A stretch of DNA of 64,000 bases from Hydrogenophaga intermedia (GTDB lineage: Bacteria; Pseudomonadota; Gammaproteobacteria; Burkholderiales; Burkholderiaceae_C), in assembly GCF_000723405.1 (NCBI RefSeq), contig NZ_CCAE010000009.1, positions 61,793-125,792 on the forward strand, in the 5' to 3' direction. This document shows positions 8,216 to 15,978 of the stretch, piece by piece; position 1 is the first letter of the stretch; every line of letters starts with the position of its first letter. The position numbers and the translations under genes were made by a program. The notes under the pieces are model-generated. The model did not search any database and was not told the origin of the DNA. It saw nothing but the letters and a program-made list of their open reading frames with translations.

Positions 8216-8244
8216 TCCGCCTCGGAGCGGCCCGGCGGCGGATC
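8214..8244. terminator. Hairpin between convergent exporter remnant and dps
   Basis: GATCCGCC (8214-8221) pairs with GGCGGATC (8237-8244) across a 15-base loop. It sits in the 36-base gap between two convergent genes and could end transcription from both sides. There is no long T tract, so it is a weak intrinsic terminator at best. Confidence 0.4.
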
Positions 8245-8251
8245 GTTTGCT

Positions 8252-8752
8252 TCACTCCTCCAGCAGCGAGCGCAGCATCCACGCCGTCTGCTCGTGCACC
8301 GTGAGGCGCTGCACCAGCACGTCGGCGGTGGGTTCGTCGCTGGCCTTGTCGACCAGGTCGAACATGGCGCGCGCGGTGCGGGCCGCGCCCTCGTGGCCCT
8401 TGGCCAGGATGGCCACCATCTCCAGCGCCTTGGGCGGCGTGGCCGGCGCGTCGGGCAGGGAGCTGAGCTTGGCGAACTCGGCGTAGCTGCCGGGCGCCAC
8501 GTGGCCGAGCGAGCGGATGCGCTCGGCGATCGGGTCGACCGCGTTCCACAGCTCGGTGTACTGCTGCATGAACATGGCGTGCAGGCTGTTGAACATGGGG
8601 CCCGTCACGTTCCAGTGGAAGTTGTGCGTGGTGAGGTAGAGGGTGTAGGTGTCGGCCAGCAGGTGGCTCAGGCCCTTGGCGATGGCGGCGCGGTCTTTTT
8701 CGCTGATGCCGATGTTCACGGCCATGACGGGTTTGGTGGTCTTCTTGCTCAT
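8252..8752 (-). CDS. dps: Dps-family DNA-binding ferritin
   Basis: A 166-residue Dps/ferritin-like protein that oxidises and stores iron and protects DNA during starvation and peroxide stress. The inter-subunit ferroxidase ligands are visible: H46 and H58 in HNFHWNVTGPMFNSLH, and D73 and E77 in VDPIAERIRSLG. The N-terminus MSKKTTKP is short and lysine-rich, as in DNA-binding Dps. The ATG at 8752 has AGGAG upstream; the frame extends 18 codons further but those are leader. An FNR-like box lies upstream (separate entry). Confidence 0.92.
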   Translation of the reverse strand: MSKKTTKPVMAVNIGISEKDRAAIAKGLSHLLADTYTLYLTTHNFHWNVTGPMFNSLHAMFMQQYTELWNAVDPIAERIRSLGHVAPGSYAEFAKLSSLPDAPATPPKALEMVAILAKGHEGAARTARAMFDLVDKASDEPTADVLVQRLTVHEQTAWMLRSLLEE

Positions 8753-8787
8753 GGATGCGGGCTCCTGAAGGGGTGAACGACCGCCAT

Positions 8788-8830
8788 AGCTTATCGCCGC
8801 CCGCATGCCGCAGGCTTGACGGGGGTCAAG
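8788..8830 (-). promoter_or_regulatory. FNR/ANR-type box and -10 element of dps
   Basis: CTTGACGGGGGTCAAG at 8815-8830 is a perfect palindrome (TTGAC-N4-GTCAA core), close to the FNR/ANR consensus TTGAT-N4-ATCAA. On the minus strand a -10 candidate TAAGCT occupies 8793-8788. If it is the -10, transcription starts near 8781 and the palindrome centre (8822.5) falls at -41.5, the classical class II activation position. No good -35 hexamer is present, as expected for an activated promoter. Oxygen-linked control of dps is inferred from this geometry. Confidence 0.55.
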
Positions 8831-8836
8831 CGCGGC

Positions 8837-9643
<807 letters not shown>

Positions 9644-9660
9644 GTCGGGAGTTCCGGCCC

Positions 9661-9678
9661 ATGGTCCGATGGGACCAT
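9661..9678. promoter_or_regulatory. Palindrome upstream of thiD
   Basis: ATGGTCC (9661-9667) and GGACCAT (9672-9678) form a perfect 7-base dyad around GATG, 18-35 bases before the thiD start. It could be an operator or a leader hairpin near the ribosome-binding region. A second, imperfect dyad (CGGGGAACTTTCCCG, 9731-9745) lies closer to the divergent PEP-CTERM gene. Confidence 0.3.
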
Positions 9679-9768
9679 TCGTGAAGGCCTCGATTGTTTC
9701 ATCTGTTCATGTTCGGTTTCCAGAATCGACCGGGGAACTTTCCCGGACACAACAGAGAGACCCAGACC

Positions 9769-10665
9769 ATGCCCTCCTTTTCGTTCCAGCGTGTGGCGGC
9801 GGCCATCGCGCTCCTGAGTGCCTCCCTTGCCCCCGTGGCCGCGCAAGCCCAGGCCCTGGACTTGTCGCGCTACACGCTGACCTCCAGCTTCGCGCTGCCC
9901 GGCACGGCCTCCGAGTCCTCGGCCATCACCTGGAACTGGGACACCAACACCCTGTTCGTGGTGGGCGACGAAGGCGACACCATCACCGAAGTCGCGCGCG
10001 ACGGCACGGTGATCGGCAGCATGAGCCTCAGCGGCTTCGACGACACCGAGGGCCTCACCTACATCGGCAATGGCGAATTCGTCATCGCCGAAGAGCGCAT
10101 CCAGGACGTCTACAAGCTGAGCTACCAGTCGGGTGGCAACGCCTCGCGCGGCTCGCTGCAGAGCGTGTCGCTGGGCGGCACCGTGGGCAATGAAGGCATC
10201 GAAGGCATTTCGTTCGATCGTGCCAGCGGCCAGTTCGTGACGGTGAAAGAGAAGAATCCGCAAGGCGTGCAGGTCGGCGGCATCAACTTCGCCAACGGCA
10301 CCCACACCATGAGCAACCTGTTCACGCCCAACCTCGGCGTGGCCGACCTGTCGGACGTGCAGGTGCTCAGCGGCTTCACCGGCGCCAGCTTCGCCGACAA
10401 CCTGCTGATCTACAGCCAGGAGTCGCAGCGGCTGCTGGAGGTGACGCGCACCGGCCAGGTGCTCAGCTCATTCGCCTTCACCACCATCAGCGGCATCGCC
10501 GAGGGCGTGACCATCGCCGCCGACGGCACGATCTTCATCACCGACGAATCGCCCTTCGTCTACATCCTCACCGCCCCGGTGCCCGAGCCCGAGACCTACG
10601 CGATGTTGCTGGCCGGCCTGGCCGCCGTCGCCGGCGTCGCGCGCCGTCGCCGCCGCAACGCCTGA
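9769..10665 (+). CDS. SdiA-regulated-domain protein with PEP-CTERM sorting signal
   Basis: 298 residues from the ATG at 9769 (MPSFSFQRVAAAIALL); an earlier start in the frame lacks an SD. Residues 1-27 are a Sec signal ending at AQAQA. Residues 30-265 are a beta-propeller-like SdiA-regulated/esterase-like domain (FVVGDEGDTITEVARDG, GIEGISFDRASGQFVTV). The end is a textbook PEP-CTERM tag: VPEPETYAM, a hydrophobic helix, then ARRRRR. Such proteins are exported and processed by exosortase (EpsH/XrtA) for the cell surface or biofilm matrix. The tandem neighbour at 10705 has the same tag. Confidence 0.85.
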   Translation: MPSFSFQRVAAAIALLSASLAPVAAQAQALDLSRYTLTSSFALPGTASESSAITWNWDTNTLFVVGDEGDTITEVARDGTVIGSMSLSGFDDTEGLTYIGNGEFVIAEERIQDVYKLSYQSGGNASRGSLQSVSLGGTVGNEGIEGISFDRASGQFVTVKEKNPQGVQVGGINFANGTHTMSNLFTPNLGVADLSDVQVLSGFTGASFADNLLIYSQESQRLLEVTRTGQVLSSFAFTTISGIAEGVTIAADGTIFITDESPFVYILTAPVPEPETYAMLLAGLAAVAGVARRRRRNA

Positions 10666-10704
10666 CCCCCGTTCTTCGTCACTTCTACCCACCGGAGCCT
10701 GAAC

Positions 10705-11388
10705 ATGAAAAAGCAACTCGCCGCCTTCGCCGTGGCCGCCTTCGCCGCCTGCAGCTCGTTCGCCGCCACCAGCGGTGTCGTCATCACCGAATGGATGTAC
10801 CAGGGCGCTGGCAGCACCAACCGGGAATTCATCGAGTTCACCAACCTGGGCCCCACCGACGTGGACTTCAGCGGCTGGAGCTTCGACGACGACTCGCGCC
10901 TCTCGGGCACCTTCCCGTTGTCGGCCTTCGGCATCGTGGCACCGGGCGAGTCGGTGATCATCACCGAGATGAACGCCACCGCCTTCCGCGACGCCTGGGG
11001 CCTGGACGCCAGCGTCAAGGTGTGGGGCCCGTACACCAACAACCTGGGCAATGGCGACGAGATCAACCTCTTCGACGGCGCCGGCAACCTGGTGGACCGC
11101 CTCACCTATGGCGAGAACCCGCGCACGCGCGGCATCAGTGGCCGCGCCACCAGCGCCGACGCGCTGGGCGCGAACGACGTGTCGCAGTGGGTGTTCTCGT
11201 CGGTGGGCGACATCGAAGGCTCCTGGGCCAGCAGCCTGGGCGACATCGGCAGCCCCGGCCGCACCTCGTTCGCGAGCCCCGTGCCCGAGCCGGAGAGCTA
11301 CGCCATGCTGCTGGCCGGCCTGGGCGCTGTGGCCGGCCTGGTGCGCCGACGCCGCAAGGCCGGGCTGGCCGCTACGACCGCCGCCTGA
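10705..11388 (+). CDS. Lamin-tail-domain protein with PEP-CTERM sorting signal
   Basis: A 227-residue exported protein. Signal peptide 1-20 (MKKQLAAFAVAAFAACSSFA). Residues 22-150 form a lamin-tail (LTD) beta-sandwich: VVITEWMYQG, REFIEFTNLGPTDVDFSGW, GDEINLFDGAGNLVDRLTYG. PEP-CTERM at the end: VPEPESYAM, a hydrophobic segment, then RRRRK, followed by a few extra residues (AGLAATTAA). LTD domains are thought to mediate surface or nucleic-acid-associated interactions; the role here is unknown. An SD (CGGAG) lies upstream. It is probably cotranscribed with the PEP-CTERM gene 39 bases before it. Confidence 0.85.
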   Translation: MKKQLAAFAVAAFAACSSFAATSGVVITEWMYQGAGSTNREFIEFTNLGPTDVDFSGWSFDDDSRLSGTFPLSAFGIVAPGESVIITEMNATAFRDAWGLDASVKVWGPYTNNLGNGDEINLFDGAGNLVDRLTYGENPRTRGISGRATSADALGANDVSQWVFSSVGDIEGSWASSLGDIGSPGRTSFASPVPEPESYAMLLAGLGAVAGLVRRRRKAGLAATTAA

Positions 11389-12031
11389 TCGCCGCGCCCA
11401 GCGCGATCGCCGCCGCCGCGAGCGGCGCGAAGGCCTGGGCCTGGTCCATCGTGCCCAGTGTGGCGGCGCTGATCAGGCAGACCAGCACGCCCAGCACCAG
11501 CAGCGCCCACCACAGCCCGCGGCCGGTGCGTGAGCCCGGCCGCACGTGCAGCAGCAGGCCCAGGCCCGCCACCGCCGTGGGGTCGGGCGCCAGGCCGATG
11601 AACTCGGCCTGCACGATGGGCCGGGCGTCCGCCGGTGCCAGCAACGGCCACGACAGGGACGCCATGAGCAGCAACAAGGTGCCCGCGCGCGAGCGCCGTC
11701 CCCGGCCGGCCGTTCCGTTCAGCATCAGCCAGCCCAGCGCCGCCAGTACGTACAGCCCCGCCAGCGCCTGCGCGCCCCAGTTGATGGGCACGTACAGCCG
11801 CCACACGAAGCCCCAGGCCACCAGCGCGCTCAGTGCGGCCATCAGCGCCATGCCCGGCCGCGCGGCGTGTTCGTGTCCCTGCCACAACGCGAGCGCCAGG
11901 GCCAGCACCAGCACGTTGGCCAGCAGCCCCAGCGGCCACCAGGCGGCGTTGTGCAGCTCGAACAGGCGCCAGTAGGTGTCGGGCGCGAACATCAGGAAAT
12001 CGGAAGGGCGGTAGCTCAACCACTCGGTCAC
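11372..12031 (-). CDS. DUF6064-like integral membrane protein
   Basis: A 219-residue protein with about six hydrophobic helices. The N-terminus MTEWLSYRPSDFLMFAPDTY and WRLFELHNA match what I recall of the DUF6064 family, whose function is unknown. The start is a GTG at 12031 with GGAGG seven bases before it. Its 3' end overlaps the convergent PEP-CTERM gene by 17 bases. Helices include LGLLANVLVLALALALW and GTLLLLMASLSWPLL. Nothing suggests transport or catalysis. Confidence 0.65.
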   Translation of the reverse strand: MTEWLSYRPSDFLMFAPDTYWRLFELHNAAWWPLGLLANVLVLALALALWQGHEHAARPGMALMAALSALVAWGFVWRLYVPINWGAQALAGLYVLAALGWLMLNGTAGRGRRSRAGTLLLLMASLSWPLLAPADARPIVQAEFIGLAPDPTAVAGLGLLLHVRPGSRTGRGLWWALLVLGVLVCLISAATLGTMDQAQAFAPLAAAAIALGAAIRRRS

Positions 12032-12076
12032 GGGGACACCTCCGTGCGGCGCACTGCGGTGCTCATCGGCCGGTCC

Positions 12077-13009
12077 TCACAGTGCGCCGATCGCGCGCGC
12101 GATGCGCTCGCGCTGCGCCGCGTCGGGCAGCGGCCCGCGCGCGGCGGCCAGGTTTTCGCGCACGTGCGCCACCTGCCGCGTGGCGGGAATGGCGCAGGTC
12201 ACGGCCGGGTGGGCCAGCACGAACTTCAGGATGAGCTGGGCCCAGCTCGTGGCGCCCACCTCCGCGGCCCAGCCGGGCACGGGGTGGCGCGCCAGCGCGC
12301 GCGTGAGCTGGCCTTCGCGGAAGGTGCGGTTCACGATCACGGCCACGCCGCGCTCCCGCGCCAGCGGCAGCAGGCGCTGCTCGGCCTCGCGGTCCAGCGG
12401 GTTGTAAGTGAGCTGCACGAAGTCGAGCGTCTGCGTGCGCAGGAGGCGCTCCAGCTCGTCGTGGTGCCGGCCCTCGGACGTGGTGATGCCGACGTATCGC
12501 AAGCGGCCCTCGGCCTTCATGCGCTGCAGCATCGGCAGGTGCTCCTCCCAGGCCAGCAGGTTGTGCACCTGCAGCAGGTCGAAGCGCGGCACGCCCCAGT
12601 GCGCGCGTGATTGTTCGATCTGCGCCGGGCCGCGCGCGGCGCTGCCGGTCCAGACCTTCTCGGCCGAGAACAGTGCCGCCGGCGTGCCCAGCGAGGCCAG
12701 CGCCTGCCCGATCACGGGTTGCGAGGAGCCGTACATGGGCGAGCTGTCGATCAGGCGACCGCCGTCGGCGAAGAAGGCGCGCACCACCTCGGCGCACTGC
12801 GCGCGGGCGCGCGGGTCGTTGCCGACGTTGAAGGTGATCCAGCTGCCCAGGCCGATGGCGGGGATGGTCTCGCCCGTGCTGGCGATGCGGCGCTGCGGCG
12901 GTTCGGGCGCCGCTTGCGCCCCTGCCGGCGGCACGGCGAATGGCGCCAGGCCCAGGCCGAGCATGGTGCGCCGCCGCAGGCCTGAGGGGAGGCGGTTCGG
13001 TTGTTCCAT
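12077..13009 (-). CDS. Tat-exported aldo/keto reductase
   Basis: 310 residues if started at the ATG at 13009 (MEQPNR); ATGs at 13021 and 13030 are equally possible because none has a clear SD. A twin-arginine signal is visible near the N-terminus (RRRTMLGLGLAPFAV, cleavage near AGAQA), so the enzyme is probably periplasmic. The rest is an AKR barrel: GLGSWITFNVG, LIDSSPMYGSSQ (catalytic Tyr), RFDLLQVHN and the C-terminal CAIPATRQVAHVREN. NADPH-dependent carbonyl reduction is the family reaction, but a periplasmic location would require the cofactor to be carried in the folded protein. Substrate unknown. Confidence 0.82.
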   Translation of the reverse strand: MEQPNRLPSGLRRRTMLGLGLAPFAVPPAGAQAAPEPPQRRIASTGETIPAIGLGSWITFNVGNDPRARAQCAEVVRAFFADGGRLIDSSPMYGSSQPVIGQALASLGTPAALFSAEKVWTGSAARGPAQIEQSRAHWGVPRFDLLQVHNLLAWEEHLPMLQRMKAEGRLRYVGITTSEGRHHDELERLLRTQTLDFVQLTYNPLDREAEQRLLPLARERGVAVIVNRTFREGQLTRALARHPVPGWAAEVGATSWAQLILKFVLAHPAVTCAIPATRQVAHVRENLAAARGPLPDAAQRERIARAIGAL

Positions 13010-13042
13010 TTCAGTACGCATGGCGTGCACCGGGGTTGGTTA

Positions 13043-13072
13043 TTGCATGGATCCGTCCGGCGTGGGAAATAT
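13043..13072 (+). promoter_or_regulatory. Candidate promoter of the TonB receptor gene
   Basis: TTGCAT (13043-13048) and GAAATA (13066-13071) are spaced by 17 bases, giving a plausible sigma-70 promoter about 60 bases before the ATG at 13135. A short dyad, GTGGGA (13062-13067) with TCCCAC (13076-13081), overlaps the -10 region and could be an operator. No Fur box was recognised. Confidence 0.35.
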
Positions 13073-13134
13073 CCCTCCCACAATGGCCCGGCCAGCGCGC
13101 GCACGCTGCCAGCCCACAGAACCCGAGGAGACCC

Positions 13135-15270
13135 ATGAGATTTGCCGCCCACCTGCCCCTCATCGGCGCGCTCGCCGCCACCGCTGTCCATGCCCAGAAC
13201 CGGCCCCCCGAGGGCGGTGCGCTCGCGCCCGTGGTCATCCGCGGCAGCGCCGATGCGGCCCAGCGCTGGCTGGGCAGCGCCAGCGTGGACGTGGTCGACG
13301 GCAGCGAGCTGCGCGAGGGGCAGTTGCAGATCAACCTGTCCGAGGGCCTGGGCCGCGTGCCGGGCCTGGTGATCCGCCAACGCGAGAACTACGCGCAGGA
13401 CCTGCAGGTGTCCATTCGCGGCTACGGCTCGCGCGCCACATTTGGCGTGCGCGGTGTGCGCCTGTTCGTGGACGGCATCCCCGCCAGTGCGCCCGACGGC
13501 TCGGGCCAGGCGGCCAACTTCCCCCTCGGCAGCGCCGACCGCATCGAGGTGGTGCGTGGGCCGTTCGCCGCGCTCTATGGCGCCTCCAGCGGCGGCGCGA
13601 TCCTGCTCTACACCGAAGACGGTGCGCGCCCCGGCGAATGGCGCACCGGCCTGGCCGTCGGGCCCGACGGCCTGTGGCGCCTGTCCACGCAAGTGCTCGG
13701 GCAGACCGGCACGGCCGAGGCACCGGGCTGGTCGTACGCGCTGGACGTCGGCCGCTTCGAGACCGATGGCCAGCGCCCGCAGTCGGCCGCGCACCGCAGC
13801 ACGGCCAACGCCAGACTTTCGCGCGCGCACGACGGTGGGCGCACCACGCTCGTGTTCAACCGCCAGAGCGCCTTCTCGCTCGACCCGCTGGGGTTGACGC
13901 GCGCGCAGTTCGACGCCGACCCCACACAGACCGACGCGGCGGCGATCAACTTCAATACGCGCAAGTCGGTGTCGCAGACGCAGGCCGGGATCGCGTGGGA
14001 GCAGGCGATCGGTGGCGGCCACAACGTGGAGCTGATGGGCTACGCGGGACAACGGCGCGTGGTGCAGTTCCAGTCCATCCCCACCGGTGCGCAGGCCGCG
14101 CCGGGCAGCTCGGGCGGCGTGATCGACCTGGACCGCGACTACTGGGGCTTCAACGCGCGCTGGCGCCTGCAGCGCGAATGGCAGGGCGGCGAGCTTGACC
14201 TGAGCGCGGGCCTGGCGATGGACCGCCAGAACGACGCCCGCCGCGGCTACAACAACTTCGTGGGCACCGCGCTGGGTGTGCAAGGGCCGTTGCGGCGCGA
14301 CGAGACCAACCGCGCCGACACGCTGGACCCGTACCTGCGCGCCGCCTGGACGCGCGAGGACTGGACGCTGGAAGGCGGTGTGCGCCGCGTACGCACACGC
14401 TTCGAATCGAGCGACCGCTTTCTGGCCAACGGCGACGACAGCGGCAGCGCGCGCTACAGCGGCACGCTGCCGGTGGTGGGCGCGCGCTGGCGCATCGCGC
14501 CGAACCTGCAGGCCTTCGGCAGCGTGGGGCGCGGGCTGGAAACACCCACGCTCAATGAGGCCGCTTACCGCAGTGGTGGTGGCGCGGGGCTCAACACCGA
14601 GCTCAACGCCGCGCGCAGCACCAGCGCCGAGATCGGCCTGCGCGGGCGCCACGGCGCGGGCCTGTGGAACGCCACGCTGTTCGACATCCGCACGCGAGAT
14701 GAGATCGTGGTGCAGAACAACACCGGCGGGCGCTCCACCTTCCAGAACGCGGGCCGCACCGAACGCCAGGGCCTGGAACTCGCGGGCGAGTGGGCCTTCG
14801 GCGAGTTCGCCTTGACCAGCGCCTACACCGCCATGAGCGCGCGCTACCGCGACGGCTTCCTCACCTGCACCGCGACGCTGTGCCCCAACGTGAACGCGCC
14901 CACGCCCATTCCCGCCGGCCAGCGCATGCCCGGCCTGCCCGCGCAGCAGTTCTTCGCGCAGTTGGCCTGGACACCGCGCTGGGCCGCCACCGTGGGCGGC
15001 GTGTTCACGCTGGAGGCGCGGCGCAGCGGGCGCGTTCAGGTGAACGACTTGAACACCGACGCGGCCGAGGCGTACACGCTGTTCGCGCTGGGCGCGCGCT
15101 TCGAGCAAAGCACGGGCCCCTGGACCTGGCGGCAGTTCGTGCGCCTGGACAACCTGACGGACCGCCGCCACGCGGGCTCGGTCATCGTCAACGAGGGCAA
15201 TGGCCGCTTCTTCGAGCCGGGCGCGGGGCGTTCGCTGTCGGCGGGGATCGAGCTGACGCGGCGGTTCTAG
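13135..15270 (+). CDS. TonB-dependent outer-membrane receptor
   Basis: 711 residues from the ATG at 13135, with CGAGGAG seven bases upstream. Signal peptide 1-20 (ends AVHAQ). The plug domain follows (about 30-150): VVIRGSADAAQRWL, VPGLVIRQRENYAQDLQVSI, RGYGSRATFGVRGVRLFVDG and IEVVRGPFAALYGASSGGAI are TonB-receptor hallmarks. The rest is a 22-strand barrel ending in IELTRRF with the terminal Phe needed for outer-membrane insertion. Family members import siderophores, cobalamin, metals or sugars; sequence alone does not give the ligand. It is divergent from the aldo/keto reductase and is not next to any inner-membrane ABC importer. Confidence 0.93.
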   Translation: MRFAAHLPLIGALAATAVHAQNRPPEGGALAPVVIRGSADAAQRWLGSASVDVVDGSELREGQLQINLSEGLGRVPGLVIRQRENYAQDLQVSIRGYGSRATFGVRGVRLFVDGIPASAPDGSGQAANFPLGSADRIEVVRGPFAALYGASSGGAILLYTEDGARPGEWRTGLAVGPDGLWRLSTQVLGQTGTAEAPGWSYALDVGRFETDGQRPQSAAHRSTANARLSRAHDGGRTTLVFNRQSAFSLDPLGLTRAQFDADPTQTDAAAINFNTRKSVSQTQAGIAWEQAIGGGHNVELMGYAGQRRVVQFQSIPTGAQAAPGSSGGVIDLDRDYWGFNARWRLQREWQGGELDLSAGLAMDRQNDARRGYNNFVGTALGVQGPLRRDETNRADTLDPYLRAAWTREDWTLEGGVRRVRTRFESSDRFLANGDDSGSARYSGTLPVVGARWRIAPNLQAFGSVGRGLETPTLNEAAYRSGGGAGLNTELNAARSTSAEIGLRGRHGAGLWNATLFDIRTRDEIVVQNNTGGRSTFQNAGRTERQGLELAGEWAFGEFALTSAYTAMSARYRDGFLTCTATLCPNVNAPTPIPAGQRMPGLPAQQFFAQLAWTPRWAATVGGVFTLEARRSGRVQVNDLNTDAAEAYTLFALGARFEQSTGPWTWRQFVRLDNLTDRRHAGSVIVNEGNGRFFEPGAGRSLSAGIELTRRF

Positions 15271-15326
15271 GGGGGCGCTTCGGGTGGTGCAGGTGCTTCG
15301 TCAGCTTCAGGTGCAGCGGGTGGGCG

Positions 15327-15568
15327 GGCCGAGGGCCCGGGGTACGGTGCGGCGGGCTTCACTGCGCTGCCCCTCGCTGCGCGAGGGGTTCGCTGCGGTG
15401 CTCGGGTGAGCGGCCCCGGCGGCATAACTCACTGCGCGCGCTTCGCGCGCTCCGTTCAGACAGATGCCGCCAATCAGTTCACGAGGCGCGCTGCGCGCGC
15501 GGGCCACTCACCCTGCGCTCCTCGCCAGCGCACAGGCGCCCGCCGCACCGTACCCCGGGCCCTCGGCC
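15327..15568 (+). repeat. Structured inverted-repeat element, unit 1
   Basis: A 242-base element bounded by a perfect 31-base inverted repeat (15327-15357 with 15538-15568). Inside are an exact hairpin CCCTCGCTGCGCGAGGG, a second long stem formed by GGGTGAGCGGCCC and GGGCCACTCACCC, and an inner stem GGCGGCAT (15418-15425) with ATGCCGCC (15464-15471). Core motifs TTCACTGCG, GGCGGCATAACTCACTGCG and CGCACAGGCGCC also occur in unit 2. The arms differ between units but pair within each. No coding potential. It could act as an RNA structure, terminator cluster or recombination substrate. Confidence 0.85.
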
Positions 15569-15633
15569 AGCGGAGCTGGTTAGCACGCGAGAAGGGAAGT
15601 CCGATTGTTTGTCTGGCCCTCCGTGGTGTCACT

Positions 15634-15813
15634 CGTCAGAGGCGGGCACAGGGCCGTGGCGGCGCCTGTGCGGTGCCGAGAAGCGCAGTGCGGGCGGCCA
15701 GCGCGCGCAGTGAGTTATGCCGCCTGGCCGCCCGCGCGAGCATCGCAGGGCAGTCCTCGCGAAGCGAGGACCACCGCAGTGAAGCCGCCACGGCCCTGTG
15801 CCCGCCCCTGACG
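15634..15813 (-). repeat. Structured inverted-repeat element, unit 2 (opposite orientation)
   Basis: A 180-base element whose ends, 15634-15663 and 15784-15813, are 30-base inverted repeats with one mismatch. Read on the minus strand it has the same order of parts as unit 1: arm, TTCACTGCG, hairpin TCCTCGCTTCGCGAGGA, TGCTC, stem GGGCGGCCAG, core GGCGGCATAACTCACTGCGC, stem partner CTGGCCGCCC, CGCACAGGCGCC, arm. The core at 15702-15724 is an exact 23-base reverse complement of 15418-15440 in unit 1. Arms and second stem differ from unit 1 but are self-complementary. Confidence 0.85.
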
Positions 15814-15978
15814 CGCCAACCAGGGACCGGTATCCGCGCCCTCGCGATCAACGGTGGTCCTGGGCAGGCAAGCGTAGCGGCGTTGACCCGAACGATCGGT
15901 AGCATGCGCAACGTCTGGATACCGTCATGGGGTATCCGCTTGTCCTGCTTGCAGCCCGATCCCAGGAGGTCCAGCCCG

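Larger units (their letters stand above)
15271..15978. other. Long non-coding stretch holding two structured repeat elements
   Basis: 708 bases between the TonB receptor and the Liv-type receptor without a supported gene; the open frames here are interrupted continuations of neighbours. Most of it (15327-15813) is occupied by two inverted-repeat elements described separately. The last 165 bases (15814-15978) hold the leader of the next gene with its AGGAGGT ribosome-binding site at 15963-15969. Confidence 0.7.

Noticed and set aside
9644..9768. TPP riboswitch upstream of thiD
   Set aside because: The conserved thi-box segments (CTGAGA, ACCTGATCTGG-like) are absent.
12751..15171. 806-codon minus-strand open frame opposite the TonB receptor
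   Set aside because: Shadow of the receptor gene; no start signal and low-complexity translation.
15327..15813. Integron attC sites
   Set aside because: Self-complementary arms recall attC, but the RYYYAAC and GTTRRRY core sites are missing and no integrase or cassette genes are near.
15406..15978. N-terminal extension of the Tat-exported receptor through the repeat region
   Set aside because: The Tat signal and AGGAGGT site fix the start at 15979; the extension only translates the inverted repeats.
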